NCBI GenBank assembly: GCA_026419705.1
Contig: JANZYY010000390.1
Coordinates: 1-5,410 of the forward strand
Direction of reading: 5' to 3'
DNA: 5,410 bases
DNA from: Fischerella sp.
GTDB taxonomy: Bacteria; Cyanobacteriota; Cyanobacteriia; Cyanobacteriales; Nostocaceae
A program made the position numbers and the translations under genes. Positions 1 to 5,410 of the stretch are shown here, piece after piece. How positions within the stretch are numbered: position 1 is the first letter of the stretch; every line of letters begins with the position of its first letter. A model generated the notes under the pieces. That model had not been told where the DNA came from and made no database searches. It saw only the letters and a program-made list of their open reading frames with translations.

Positions 1-2487
1 CAATAGCGATCCCGTGACAATCTCAATGTTGCCAGCGTTGCCTATAGTCCCACTTTCTGCATTGCTGAAGATACCACTTTTGGTGAAGTCACCATTAGAG
101 TTAGGTTCACTTTTTCCTGTAATTTGAGTCCTATCGCTGATATTTAGCTTCACATTGCCAGCATCGCCAATGCCACCAGACTCTGTATCAGAAGTTGTAC
201 GGACAAAGGTATTTAAACTACCTCCGTTGGTCAATAAAAACGACCTAGCGGTTATATTGATGTCTCCGCCTTTGCCTTCTCCTCCTGCGTCTACAATACT
301 AAAGACTCCGCTGGGGAAATCTCCGTTTTTTGCCCCATCAAAAGAGACTGTATCGCTAGCATTAATCGTGATATTTCCCGCATCCCCTTTGCCAGAGGTG
401 CTGGAATTTATTTGGGAACCACCACTCCCAAAAAGCGATTCGGTAAAAATATCGATGTTGCCGGCGTTGCCTATTGCCCCATTTTCCACTTCGCTACTCA
501 GTCGAGCATTATTAGTCAATGAAAATGAGCTTGCAGTAATTTTGATATCTCCGCCATTGCCTTCTCCTCCTGTTACCACGGTGCTGTAGGCTCCACTGGA
601 AGCTTTTGTGTTAACTCCTGTGCCATCAAAAGAGACAGTATCGCTAGCATTAATTGTGATGCTGCCTGCATTTCCCTTGCTATAGGTACTGGAATTTAGG
701 AGTCCTCCATCAGCAATCAAAAGCGATCGCGTGGTCATCTCGATATTGCCAGCGTTACCTGTCGCCCCAGGAGCTACAATACTGGAGATACTACTGCGGC
801 TGAAGTTGCCATTAGGGTCAGGTTGGTTACTTTCTCCTGCAATCTGAATCTGATCGCTGATATTTAGTTTTACATTTCCAGCATTACCATTTGCAAAAGT
901 GGTAGTAAATAATTGAGCGCCATTTGTGACAGAAAATTCGCGCGCTTTGATAATAATGTCGCCTCCCTGTCTGGTCTGGGCTAAGTCAACACCAGATGTA
1001 TCCGATCGACTGCTAAGACCAGTGTTTACGCTGGTGAATTGCCCATCAAAGGAGACAGTTGCATTTTCGGCGTCAATAATTATGTTTCCTGCGTTCCCCG
1101 ATCCATAGTTAGCAGCTTGCAGGACGGAGTTATCGCTTACAGAGATAGACTCAGAAGCATTGATGCGGATATTTGCTGCTTTTCCTTGTCCGGTAGAGGA
1201 GGTAGTTAGCTGAGCAAAGTTGGATAAAGACAGCGATCGCGTGTTGATAGTAATGTCATCTGCTTTCCCTATGGTTGACTCTCCCAAAAAAATACCAACT
1301 CCGCTACCCGTTCCCTGCAATCCCTGGAAAGAGACTTGGTCTTTTGCTGTAATGCTGATTTTGCCAGCATTTCCTTGTCCCAAGTTAGACGAAATGATGA
1401 AAAATCTGTCAATACCTTCTAAAGTATTGCTGTTGATAATGATATCTCCGGTGTTTCCTGATGATGAGGAGTCAACTCCATTGAAGATTCCAGCAGAGGA
1501 GTTAGCATTTCCCTCGATTCTGACTTTGTCTGTAGCATTAATGACAATGTCACCAGCCTGAGCATCAGGCGCTCCAGGACTTAAAATTCCAGCTATCAGC
1601 CCAGTTAGACCATTTCCTGCGAAAATCTCGAAATTTCGGGCATTAACTCCAATACTGCCTCCTCCTTGCCCAGATACACCAACTAAAGCATTATTACTGA
1701 GTGTGAGATCTGCTCTGGTGACACCATCCGGAAAACTCAAACTACCATCAGCATTGATTCCAACTGTTCCGGCTTGCGCCAATCCCCCCAACTCAACTCG
1801 TCCTTCTGGTGCTAACAGAACTCCGCCATCTAAGCTGACGTTACCCCCTACCAGTGTTAACGTCTTTCCTGGTTGCATCTGAAAAGAACTACGAAAAACT
1901 GTGCCATCACTGGCTACAGAGCGATTTGTAGCGATATCTCCTGGGTTATCCCGAAATCGCAAGCCAATGGGAATATTTACGGTCAACAGTGGCGGTGCTT
2001 CTGTGTTAGTGGCGCTAAATTCAAAATTGTTGTCAAATACCAGACTGTCGGCTGTAGTCGCAAAAAATGAACCACCTAGATTCAAACTAGCATTTGGCCC
2101 AAAAAAAATCCCTTTCGGGTTAATTAAGTAGAGATTTGCGTTACCTAAAACCCTGAGTGTACCAAGAATATTTGAGGGATTACCGCCTGTGACTCGTGTA
2201 AGAATATTGGCAATGCCATTAGGATTGGAAAAAAACGCTCCCCTACCTTCACTGACGTTGAATTCTTGAAAACTGTGAAAGAGATTTGAGCCACGAATCG
2301 CACCACCAGAAATGCGATCGCTCGGTATACCATCTATAACATCGGGACTGACAACAGAATTTTCGCTACCAAGACTGTTATCTGGTGTGATTTGGGCTGT
2401 GGCGATATTCAAGGGCACAATGCTACCAAGAGTAGCCACGGTTACGGTCATCAGAGTCAGAGACAATGTTGATTTGATCGTGGACAC
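1..2487 (-). CDS. TpsA-type filamentous haemagglutinin-like exoprotein, N-terminal part (C-terminus outside window)
   Basis: This is a secreted, surface-exposed beta-helical protein, the passenger of a two-partner (type Vb) secretion system; adhesion is the usual family role, but the ligand is unknown. My translation gives 829 uninterrupted codons from GTG at 2487 to base 1. Residues 1-31 form a Sec signal peptide (lysine at 5, hydrophobic core, predicted cut after ATA, mature start QITPDNSLGSE). Residues about 50-165 are the haemagglutination activity/TPS domain (Pfam Haemagg_act), with NPNGI at 88-92, RVTGG at 98-102, and NPKGIFFGPN at 123-132 followed by GGSFFATTA. From about residue 309 the chain consists of glycine/asparagine-rich rungs of the type GNAGNI-x-I-x-A. 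No cysteine occurs in the visible part, as is common for such exoproteins. The GTG start is preferred because GGAG lies 7 bases upstream and it gives a complete signal peptide; GTG at 2514 and ATG at 2451 are weaker. It follows the transporter gene by 73 bp, so co-transcription is likely. The family and TPS domain are certain; the C-terminal domain and ligand are not visible. Confidence 0.95.
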   Translation of the reverse strand, partial: MSTIKSTLSLTLMTVTVATLGSIVPLNIATAQITPDNSLGSENSVVSPDVIDGIPSDRISGGAIRGSNLFHSFQEFNVSEGRGAFFSNPNGIANILTRVTGGNPSNILGTLRVLGNANLYLINPKGIFFGPNASLNLGGSFFATTADSLVFDNNFEFSATNTEAPPLLTVNIPIGLRFRDNPGDIATNRSVASDGTVFRSSFQMQPGKTLTLVGGNVSLDGGVLLAPEGRVELGGLAQAGTVGINADGSLSFPDGVTRADLTLSNNALVGVSGQGGGSIGVNARNFEIFAGNGLTGLIAGILSPGAPDAQAGDIVINATDKVRIEGNANSSAGIFNGVDSSSSGNTGDIIINSNTLEGIDRFFIISSNLGQGNAGKISITAKDQVSFQGLQGTGSGVGIFLGESTIGKADDITINTRSLSLSNFAQLTTSSTGQGKAANIRINASESISVSDNSVLQAANYGSGNAGNIIIDAENATVSFDGQFTSVNTGLSSRSDTSGVDLAQTRQGGDIIIKAREFSVTNGAQLFTTTFANGNAGNVKLNISDQIQIAGESNQPDPNGNFSRSSISSIVAPGATGNAGNIEMTTRSLLIADGGLLNSSTYSKGNAGSITINASDTVSFDGTGVNTKASSGAYSTVVTGGEGNGGDIKITASSFSLTNNARLSSEVENGAIGNAGNIDIFTESLFGSGGSQINSSTSGKGDAGNITINASDTVSFDGAKNGDFPSGVFSIVDAGGEGKGGDINITARSFLLTNGGSLNTFVRTTSDTESGGIGDAGNVKLNISDRTQITGKSEPNSNGDFTKSGIFSNAESGTIGNAGNIEIVTGSLL
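208..735 (-). repeat. Tandem duplication of about 288 bp (about 96 residues)
   Basis: Residues 585-665 and 681-760 are two consecutive copies. Shared landmarks are INSS/LNSS, G-[ND]-AG-[SN]-ITINASDTVSFDG, GGEG-[NK]-GGDI-[KN]-ITA-[SR]-SF and LTN. At DNA level, bases 336-372 and 624-660 match at 35 of 37 positions (offset 288), and the 15-base string at 273-287 recurs exactly at 558-572 (offset 285, one codon shorter). A third, more diverged relative of the VSFDG segment lies near 1044. The near-identity of both pieces points to a duplication younger than the rest of the rung array. Confidence 0.85.
723..730. repeat. HIP1 octamer GCGATCGC
   Basis: This perfect HIP1 palindrome falls inside the codons for TRSL at residues 586-589 of the exoprotein, at a fixed position of the repeat module. 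In the 720-bp-later copy the same place (bases 5-12) reads GCGATCCC, one base off, changing Arg to Gly. Confidence 0.9.
1233..1240. repeat. HIP1 octamer GCGATCGC
   Basis: This copy also encodes TRSL (residues 416-419), exactly 510 bp from the HIP1 site at 723 and at the equivalent place in the rung pattern. Confidence 0.9.
2314..2321. repeat. HIP1 octamer GCGATCGC
   Basis: This HIP1 copy lies near the start of the exoprotein secretion domain and encodes SDR (residues 56-58). It is in a different codon phase from the two copies in the repeat array. Confidence 0.9.
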
Positions 2488-2560
2488 GTAAAAGCTCCGT
2501 TCATAACAAATCACAACAAACTAGATGAAAATTGTTCTGCACCCCGTACCGCTGTCTTGC
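2488..2560 (-). other. Short intergenic gap between transporter and exoprotein genes
   Basis: This gap is 73 bp. Apart from the GGAG before the exoprotein start I see no -35/-10 pair, and no GC-rich hairpin followed by a T run, on the minus strand. The two genes are therefore probably transcribed together, transporter first. The ATG at 2504 opens only a 15-codon frame overlapping the exoprotein start; I do not regard it as a gene. Confidence 0.6.
2495..2498 (-). promoter_or_regulatory. Ribosome binding site deciding the GTG start of the exoprotein gene
   Basis: On the minus strand GGAG stands 7 bases before the GTG at 2487-2485, an ideal Shine-Dalgarno spacing. The alternative ATG at 2504 opens a frame that hits TGA after 15 codons, and the in-frame GTG at 2514 has no purine-rich tract before it. 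An in-frame TAG at 2523-2521 rules out any start further upstream. Confidence 0.75.
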
Positions 2561-4507
2561 TTAAAAAGGACTGTAATTTACGGAAAAATAAAAACCTTGT
2601 TCTTGTAATGTTCCATACCGATCGTCTGCATCGGTCAAAGGCACGCCGTAGTCAATGCGGGCGTTAAGATAATCACCCATCTGCCACTGCAAACCTAAGC
2701 CGATACCAACTAAAGTATTGGGGTTTGGGTCTCGACCGGGATTCCTGGAATTGTTCCAGCCAACGCCAAAATCGATAAAGGGTGCTAGTTGTAACACACC
2801 TTGTACTTGTTCCACTTGTAGGATGGGCAATCTGACTTCTGCCGATGCAAACAAGCCATTATCGGTTAAAAGCTGATCCTGCCCATAACCCCGGACGCTT
2901 TGCAGACCTCCTGAGCGAAATTGTTCTATGGGTACGAGGGGTCTAGTTGCTAGTTGTATATCTGAACGCAACACCAGCAAGGTTTCTGGTGCTAACAATC
3001 GTACGTACTGTCCTTGTCCGCGCCAAGCTAAAAAGCGACTATCGGGTGGGTCGTCGTTGACAGTGGCATCAAACCATCCTACCCCTAAACTAAATTGCGA
3101 TCGCAGTGCAAAAACTTGTTGAGGATTGCGTTGCGTATATTCCTGAAAGAACCGCAGTGCAGAGACGCGTGTTTGTCCTTCCTCGTCTGCACCGGGAGAT
3201 AAGGGAAAACCTTCTCCTAACAGTTCGGTTTCACTGTCCTGTGCAGATAAGGTCAGACCTAGTGCTACTTCTTGGGTGGGAGTTTGAACGAACGGCTGGC
3301 GTAGAGTCAAATCAAAGTAAGAATAGTCGCCTTCAATATCAATGCGGTCAAAGGGTTCTTTAATCACTTCCACATCGGTTTTACCGATACCGACAGCAAT
3401 AGTACCGTTGCGGGCATTAATCGGTACCGTATACTTAAAGTCATAAGTGTTGCTACCATCGCTGTTGGTGTACTCTAATGCCAAGCGATCGCCAAACCCG
3501 AATAAATTACCCTCGTTAAATCTGACACCTCTACGGAAACTACCAACACTAGGATCGCGATCGTTATCAGCAAAAAATTCTGTTCTTGATGAATCTGCTT
3601 CTCTAATATTGACTTCTAGCAAACTTAATTCCGGACGCGAACCCGCAGATAATTCTGCAGAAATATTTGCAATCAAGGGGTCAAGTTGCAATAGTTGCAG
3701 TGCTTCTAGAAGACGATCTCGATTTAAAGGTTTAGAAGTGGCAAGGGCAATGCGACTGCGTACATAATTAGGATTCAAACGGTTGGTACCCGTGATTTTA
3801 ATATCTTCTATTCCACCTTCAATAATCTGAACCTTGACTACTGCTCCCTTCCTTGGCAAAGTTTGATCGGCAGGAATAACAGCACCTGAATTGATGTATC
3901 CTGCTTTGGTATACAAATCTGTAATGACGTTCTCAACTTGCAATAGTTCTGAAAAGGCGATCGGTCGATTGAGAAAGTTAGCTATGGCTGCGTTTAACTT
4001 CTCGTCGCTAAATGCAGTATTTCCTTCAAACTCGAACTTGCTAATAGTGATGCTTCCAGGAATTTCGGGGCGTGGTGAAGGTTCTGTTGGTGGAGACGGA
4101 GTTTCTTCTAGAGGAGGTGTTGGTAATGGTTGGGGTTCTGGTATGGGCTGTGGCGGTGGTGTGGGAGGAAGTGGGGTAGGAGGAATAATATCAGGACGCT
4201 GCGACAGAATTAAAGTTGATGCTTTACTAATATTAGTTTGATTTAAAAGAGGGAATTCAGGATTTAAATAAGATTTATTTTCAGTTCCTGCTTCACGATT
4301 CTGACTAGTTGTATTTAGCACAGAGGTTTGTATAATTTTTTGCTTCTGTGTCTTGATTTCTATTCGCTCGTGTTTGACAGGTAAGTTTTCAGTATGGAAA
4401 GACCGCTCTGGGATGTTTGCAGACCAAGCTTTAGAAACAGAGAAGGCTATTAACACTTCCAAGATTAACGAAACAGTTAATTTCAGTTTCAGGGTTTGGT
4501 AAGGCAT
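2561..4507 (-). CDS. TpsB-family outer-membrane transporter (ShlB/FhaC/HecB type) for two-partner secretion
   Basis: This is a complete 648-residue outer-membrane pore that exports its TpsA partner from the periplasm to the cell surface. Residues 1-30 are a Sec signal peptide (KLKL, hydrophobic core, cut after AWSA). Residues 31-104 are a polar linker and 105-150 a proline-rich linker. The first POTRA domain covers about 152-230 (SITISKFEFEGNTAF, then GYINSGAVIPADQ at 203-215 and VKVQIIEGG) and the second about 232-304 (IEDIKITGTNRL to LEVNIREA). The rest is the 16-strand ShlB-type barrel, with the loop-6 signature VRGYGQDQ at 538-545 (conserved Arg539), APFIDFGVGW at 575-584 and a terminal phenylalanine, the usual outer-membrane assembly signal. 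There is no cysteine. At 648 residues it is longer than classic FhaC/ShlB (roughly 550-590), the excess being the linker. The ATG at 4507 gives a good signal peptide but has no clear ribosome binding site. Its substrate is almost certainly the exoprotein encoded 73 bp downstream. Confidence 0.97.
   Translation of the reverse strand: MPYQTLKLKLTVSLILEVLIAFSVSKAWSANIPERSFHTENLPVKHERIEIKTQKQKIIQTSVLNTTSQNREAGTENKSYLNPEFPLLNQTNISKASTLILSQRPDIIPPTPLPPTPPPQPIPEPQPLPTPPLEETPSPPTEPSPRPEIPGSITISKFEFEGNTAFSDEKLNAAIANFLNRPIAFSELLQVENVITDLYTKAGYINSGAVIPADQTLPRKGAVVKVQIIEGGIEDIKITGTNRLNPNYVRSRIALATSKPLNRDRLLEALQLLQLDPLIANISAELSAGSRPELSLLEVNIREADSSRTEFFADNDRDPSVGSFRRGVRFNEGNLFGFGDRLALEYTNSDGSNTYDFKYTVPINARNGTIAVGIGKTDVEVIKEPFDRIDIEGDYSYFDLTLRQPFVQTPTQEVALGLTLSAQDSETELLGEGFPLSPGADEEGQTRVSALRFFQEYTQRNPQQVFALRSQFSLGVGWFDATVNDDPPDSRFLAWRGQGQYVRLLAPETLLVLRSDIQLATRPLVPIEQFRSGGLQSVRGYGQDQLLTDNGLFASAEVRLPILQVEQVQGVLQLAPFIDFGVGWNNSRNPGRDPNPNTLVGIGLGLQWQMGDYLNARIDYGVPLTDADDRYGTLQEQGFYFSVNYSPF
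3097..3104. repeat. HIP1 octamer GCGATCGC
   Basis: This HIP1 copy is in the transporter gene, in the beta-barrel part, covering the codons for LRSQ around residues 468-471. Confidence 0.9.
3485..3492. repeat. HIP1 octamer GCGATCGC
   Basis: This HIP1 copy is in the transporter gene, covering GDRL around residues 339-342. Near-matches follow at about 3555 and 3958. No perfect copy occurs from here to the right edge, including the whole visible kinase gene. Confidence 0.9.
4058..4195 (-). other. Proline-rich linker of the transporter (residues 105-150)
   Basis: Of the 46 residues, 23 are proline, mostly in PP and PxP runs mixed with Thr, Glu, Gln and Ser. It joins the polar N-terminal segment to the first POTRA domain. 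It is probably an extended periplasmic spacer, perhaps reaching through or binding peptidoglycan; that role is inference. On the plus strand it shows as a G/T-rich tract, which causes a false glycine-rich open frame there. Confidence 0.85.
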
Positions 4508-4573
4508 TAAAATATTGATAAACTTATATTAATTAACTCTACATACCATAGATTTGGGCCTGTAGCATAGAGA

Positions 4574-4581
4574 ATTATAAT
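4574..4581. promoter_or_regulatory. Palindromic ATTATAAT: candidate -10 box readable on both strands
   Basis: Because ATTATAAT equals its own reverse complement, a perfect TATAAT occurs on the plus strand (4576-4581) and on the minus strand (4579-4574). For the kinase direction a weak TTGGGC (3 of 6 matches to TTGACA) lies 16 bases upstream at 4554-4559, giving a leader of roughly 75-80 bases. For the transporter direction I see no -35 at 16-18 bases. In DNA this AT-rich a chance match is quite possible. Confidence 0.35.
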
Positions 4582-4649
4582 AAAAGTTAACGAGGTAGTA
4601 TATAAAACCTAAAATAAAAATGAGTGTTTATATGATATTGCTTTCAATT

Positions 4650-4653
4650 AGGA
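4650..4653 (+). promoter_or_regulatory. Weak ribosome binding site of the kinase gene
   Basis: AGGA stands 12 bases before the ATG at 4666, longer than the ideal spacing. In this frame a TGA at 4633-4635 precedes the start and no other ATG intervenes, so 4666 is the first usable ATG. Confidence 0.4.
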
Positions 4654-4665
4654 ATACATATTAAA

Positions 4666-5410
4666 ATGACGGAAGGCAAGAACAAGCTATTATGTGGTCG
4701 CTATCAAATCATCCAAGAATTAGGAAGGGGTGGTTTTGGAGTAACCTATCTTGCTACAGATACACTATCGAATGTATTATGTGCAATTAAAAAACTAGAC
4801 CCTCTCAACGCTGATATTGAAACAGCCAAAAGATTCTTTCATAGAGAGGTCAATATTCTAAATACTTTGCAGACCAATCAACAAGTTCCCAAGTTTTTTG
4901 ACTATATAGAGGAAGACGGAAATTATTATATTGTTGAAGAATATATAGAAGGGAAATCTTTAGCGGAACTAATAGGTCAGCAATGGACAGAGCAAACAGT
5001 TATTAATTTTTTACAGCAAATCTTAACGGTATTAGCATATCTGCATGCCAAAAATATTATTCATCGTGACATTAAACCGTCTAATTTAATTATCAGAAAA
5101 GGAGACGATAAGTTTATATTAATTGATTTTGGGTCGGTGAAAAAATTAGAAAACAAATATCCTTCACACCAGTCACCACCTACACAAACGATGATTGGAA
5201 CCCCTGGATATGCTCCGCCAGAACAAATGTCAGGAAAGCCACGCTTCAACAGTGATATCTATTCTTTAGGTTTAACAGCAATTCAACTACTAACAGGAAT
5301 GCACCCTAGAGAATTAAAAAGAGATGAGCAAGACAATATAGTTTGGCCTAGCAATTGTGATATTGATGATTCTTTAGCGGCTATTTTAACAAAAATGGTC
5401 TATACCAGTC
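4666..5410 (+). CDS. Hanks-type serine/threonine protein kinase, N-terminal 248 residues (3' end outside window)
   Basis: This is a eukaryotic-like kinase that would transfer phosphate from ATP to Ser/Thr of target proteins; the visible part is cytoplasmic and nearly a full catalytic domain (Pfam Pkinase). All key elements are present: the glycine loop GRGGFG at 20-25, ATP-anchoring Lys42 in CAIKK, alpha-C Glu61 in HREV, the catalytic loop HRDIKPSN at 133-140 (Asp135, Lys137, Asn140), the metal-binding DFG at 154-156, the activation-segment ending GTPGYAPPEQ at 178-187 and the structural Asp197 in SDIYSLG. The Arg before Asp135 makes it an RD-type kinase, probably activated by phosphorylation in the segment 157-180 (Thr173, Thr175 and Thr179 are candidates). 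No membrane segment precedes the domain. What follows it (nothing, TPR or WD40 repeats, or a membrane anchor plus sensor) is not visible, so its signal and targets are unknown. Its DNA is clearly more AT-rich than the neighbouring secretion genes. It is transcribed divergently from the transporter gene. Confidence 0.95.
   Translation, partial: MTEGKNKLLCGRYQIIQELGRGGFGVTYLATDTLSNVLCAIKKLDPLNADIETAKRFFHREVNILNTLQTNQQVPKFFDYIEEDGNYYIVEEYIEGKSLAELIGQQWTEQTVINFLQQILTVLAYLHAKNIIHRDIKPSNLIIRKGDDKFILIDFGSVKKLENKYPSHQSPPTQTMIGTPGYAPPEQMSGKPRFNSDIYSLGLTAIQLLTGMHPRELKRDEQDNIVWPSNCDIDDSLAAILTKMVYTS

Larger units (their letters stand above)
1..885 (-). repeat. Long-period direct repeat, about 720 bp (about 240 residues), second copy truncated by window edge
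   Basis: Residues 535-589 (bases 885-721) and 774-829 (bases 168-1) are two copies of one block. Both read G-[ND]-AGNVKLNISD, then a QI-x-G-x-S segment, a variable NPD/PNS-NG stretch, F-x-[RK]-S-x-I-[SF]-S, then GNAGNIE and T-[RG]-SLL. The offset is 239-240 residues. DNA similarity is plain, for example between 718-769 and 1-52, and between 800-894 and 80-173, with scattered substitutions and a few codon indels. The rest of the unit (residues about 590-773) contains the 96-residue duplication described separately, so whether the next copy keeps that part lies outside the window. Confidence 0.8.
1..1563 (-). repeat. Array of short beta-helix rung repeats in the exoprotein (GNAGNI type)
   Basis: From residue about 309 to the end of the window, the motif G-[NDKQ]-[AGT]-[GAD]-[NDSK]-[IV]-x-[IVLM]-x-[AIT] recurs every roughly 25-45 residues. 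Clear instances are AGDIVINA (311), GNTGDIIIN (344), GNAGKISIT (372), GKADDITIN (407), GKAANIRINA (435), GNAGNIIID (464), GGDIIIKA (508), GNAGNVKLN (534), GNAGNIEM (577), GNAGSITINA (605), GGDIKITA (645), GNAGNIDI (673), GDAGNITINA (701), GGDINITA (740), GDAGNVKLN (774) and GNAGNIEI (816). Between them lie variable stretches with NGAQL/NNARL-like turns. This is the pattern expected of right-handed parallel beta-helix shafts in haemagglutinin-type TpsA proteins. Rung boundaries are approximate. Confidence 0.85.
4508..4665. promoter_or_regulatory. Divergent intergenic region between transporter and kinase genes
   Basis: These 158 strongly AT-rich bases must hold the start regions of both the minus-strand secretion operon and the plus-strand kinase gene. 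It contains TTAATTAA (4529-4536), ATTATAAT (4574-4581), GTTAAC (4586-4591) and a TATATAAA string (4599-4606). I found no RNA gene, terminator or long inverted repeat. For the transporter direction, TATACT (4602-4597) and TTGAAA (4647-4642) are fair single boxes but are not properly spaced from each other, so no promoter can be fixed for that side. Confidence 0.6.

Noticed and set aside
1..885. CRISPR or other non-coding repeat array
   Set aside because: The repeats are in frame, diverged and of protein-coding periodicity, without regular identical short repeats and unique spacers.
155..1561. Plus-strand open frames at 155-589, 926-1108 and 1220-1561
   Set aside because: They are antisense to the continuous exoprotein frame. 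Their repetitive Pro/Leu/Ser peptides mirror the Gly/Asn-rich rungs, and no start signals or family features are seen.
1873..2333. Small frames at 1873-2070 and 1901-2131 (plus) and 2145-2333 (minus)
   Set aside because: All overlap the conserved secretion domain of the exoprotein in other frames and resemble no known protein.
2457..2504. 15-codon ATG frame overlapping the exoprotein start as a leader peptide
   Set aside because: It has no ribosome binding site of its own and no attenuator structure, and the GGAG inside it is better explained as serving the GTG start.
2488..2560. Possible terminator or internal promoter between the two secretion genes
   Set aside because: I found no stable GC hairpin with a T run and no spaced -35/-10 boxes.
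2928..4241. Plus-strand open frames inside the transporter gene (2928-3122, 3106-3363, 3447-3767, 3891-4241)
   Set aside because: They are opposite a complete, well-recognised coding sequence. The glycine-rich one is only the complement of the proline-rich linker.
4599..4647. TATATAAA (4599-4606) or TTGAAA/TATACT (minus strand) as a full promoter
   Set aside because: No partner box stands at 16-18 bases; in such AT-rich DNA single hexamers occur by chance.
5061..5249. Minus-strand 62-codon frame inside the kinase gene
   Set aside because: It is antisense to the kinase catalytic and activation loops, whose motifs are all intact in the plus frame.

Overview
The window looks like cyanobacterial chromosome. 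Five perfect copies of the palindrome GCGATCGC (HIP1, over-represented in many cyanobacteria) lie in 5.4 kb. The secreted protein has the repeat style and N-terminal sequence typical of filamentous cyanobacterial haemagglutinin-like proteins, and the kinase carries the GTPGYAPPEQ activation-segment ending common in cyanobacterial Hanks-type kinases. Genus and species cannot be read from this sequence; a filamentous cyanobacterium is my inference.

Layout: (1) 1-2487, minus strand, the first 829 codons of a large exoprotein of two-partner secretion (TpsA, filamentous haemagglutinin type). It starts at a GTG and runs off the left edge with no stop or frameshift. (2) 2488-2560, a 73-bp gap holding the ribosome binding site of that gene and no visible terminator. 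(3) 2561-4507, minus strand, a complete 648-residue outer-membrane transporter of the TpsB/ShlB/FhaC family. (4) 4508-4665, a 158-bp AT-rich divergent intergenic region. (5) 4666-5410, plus strand, the first 248 codons of a Hanks-type serine/threonine protein kinase that runs off the right edge.

How they work together: tpsB and tpsA lie head to tail in that order and are probably one operon. The TpsB protein would recognise the N-terminal secretion domain of the exoprotein with its two POTRA domains and pass it through its 16-strand barrel, where it would fold into a long beta-helix on the surface. The body of the exoprotein is built from short GNAGNI-type beta-helix rungs that were later duplicated in larger blocks (about 96 and about 240 residues). 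The kinase is transcribed away from the pair. Sharing an intergenic region makes common regulation possible, but nothing in the sequence proves a functional link.

I do not see an undescribed system. The points most worth a second look are the hierarchical repeats with HIP1 sites placed at the same module position, the palindromic -10 box shared by both strands between tpsB and the kinase, the sharp drop in GC at the kinase, and the long proline-rich N-terminal linker of the transporter.
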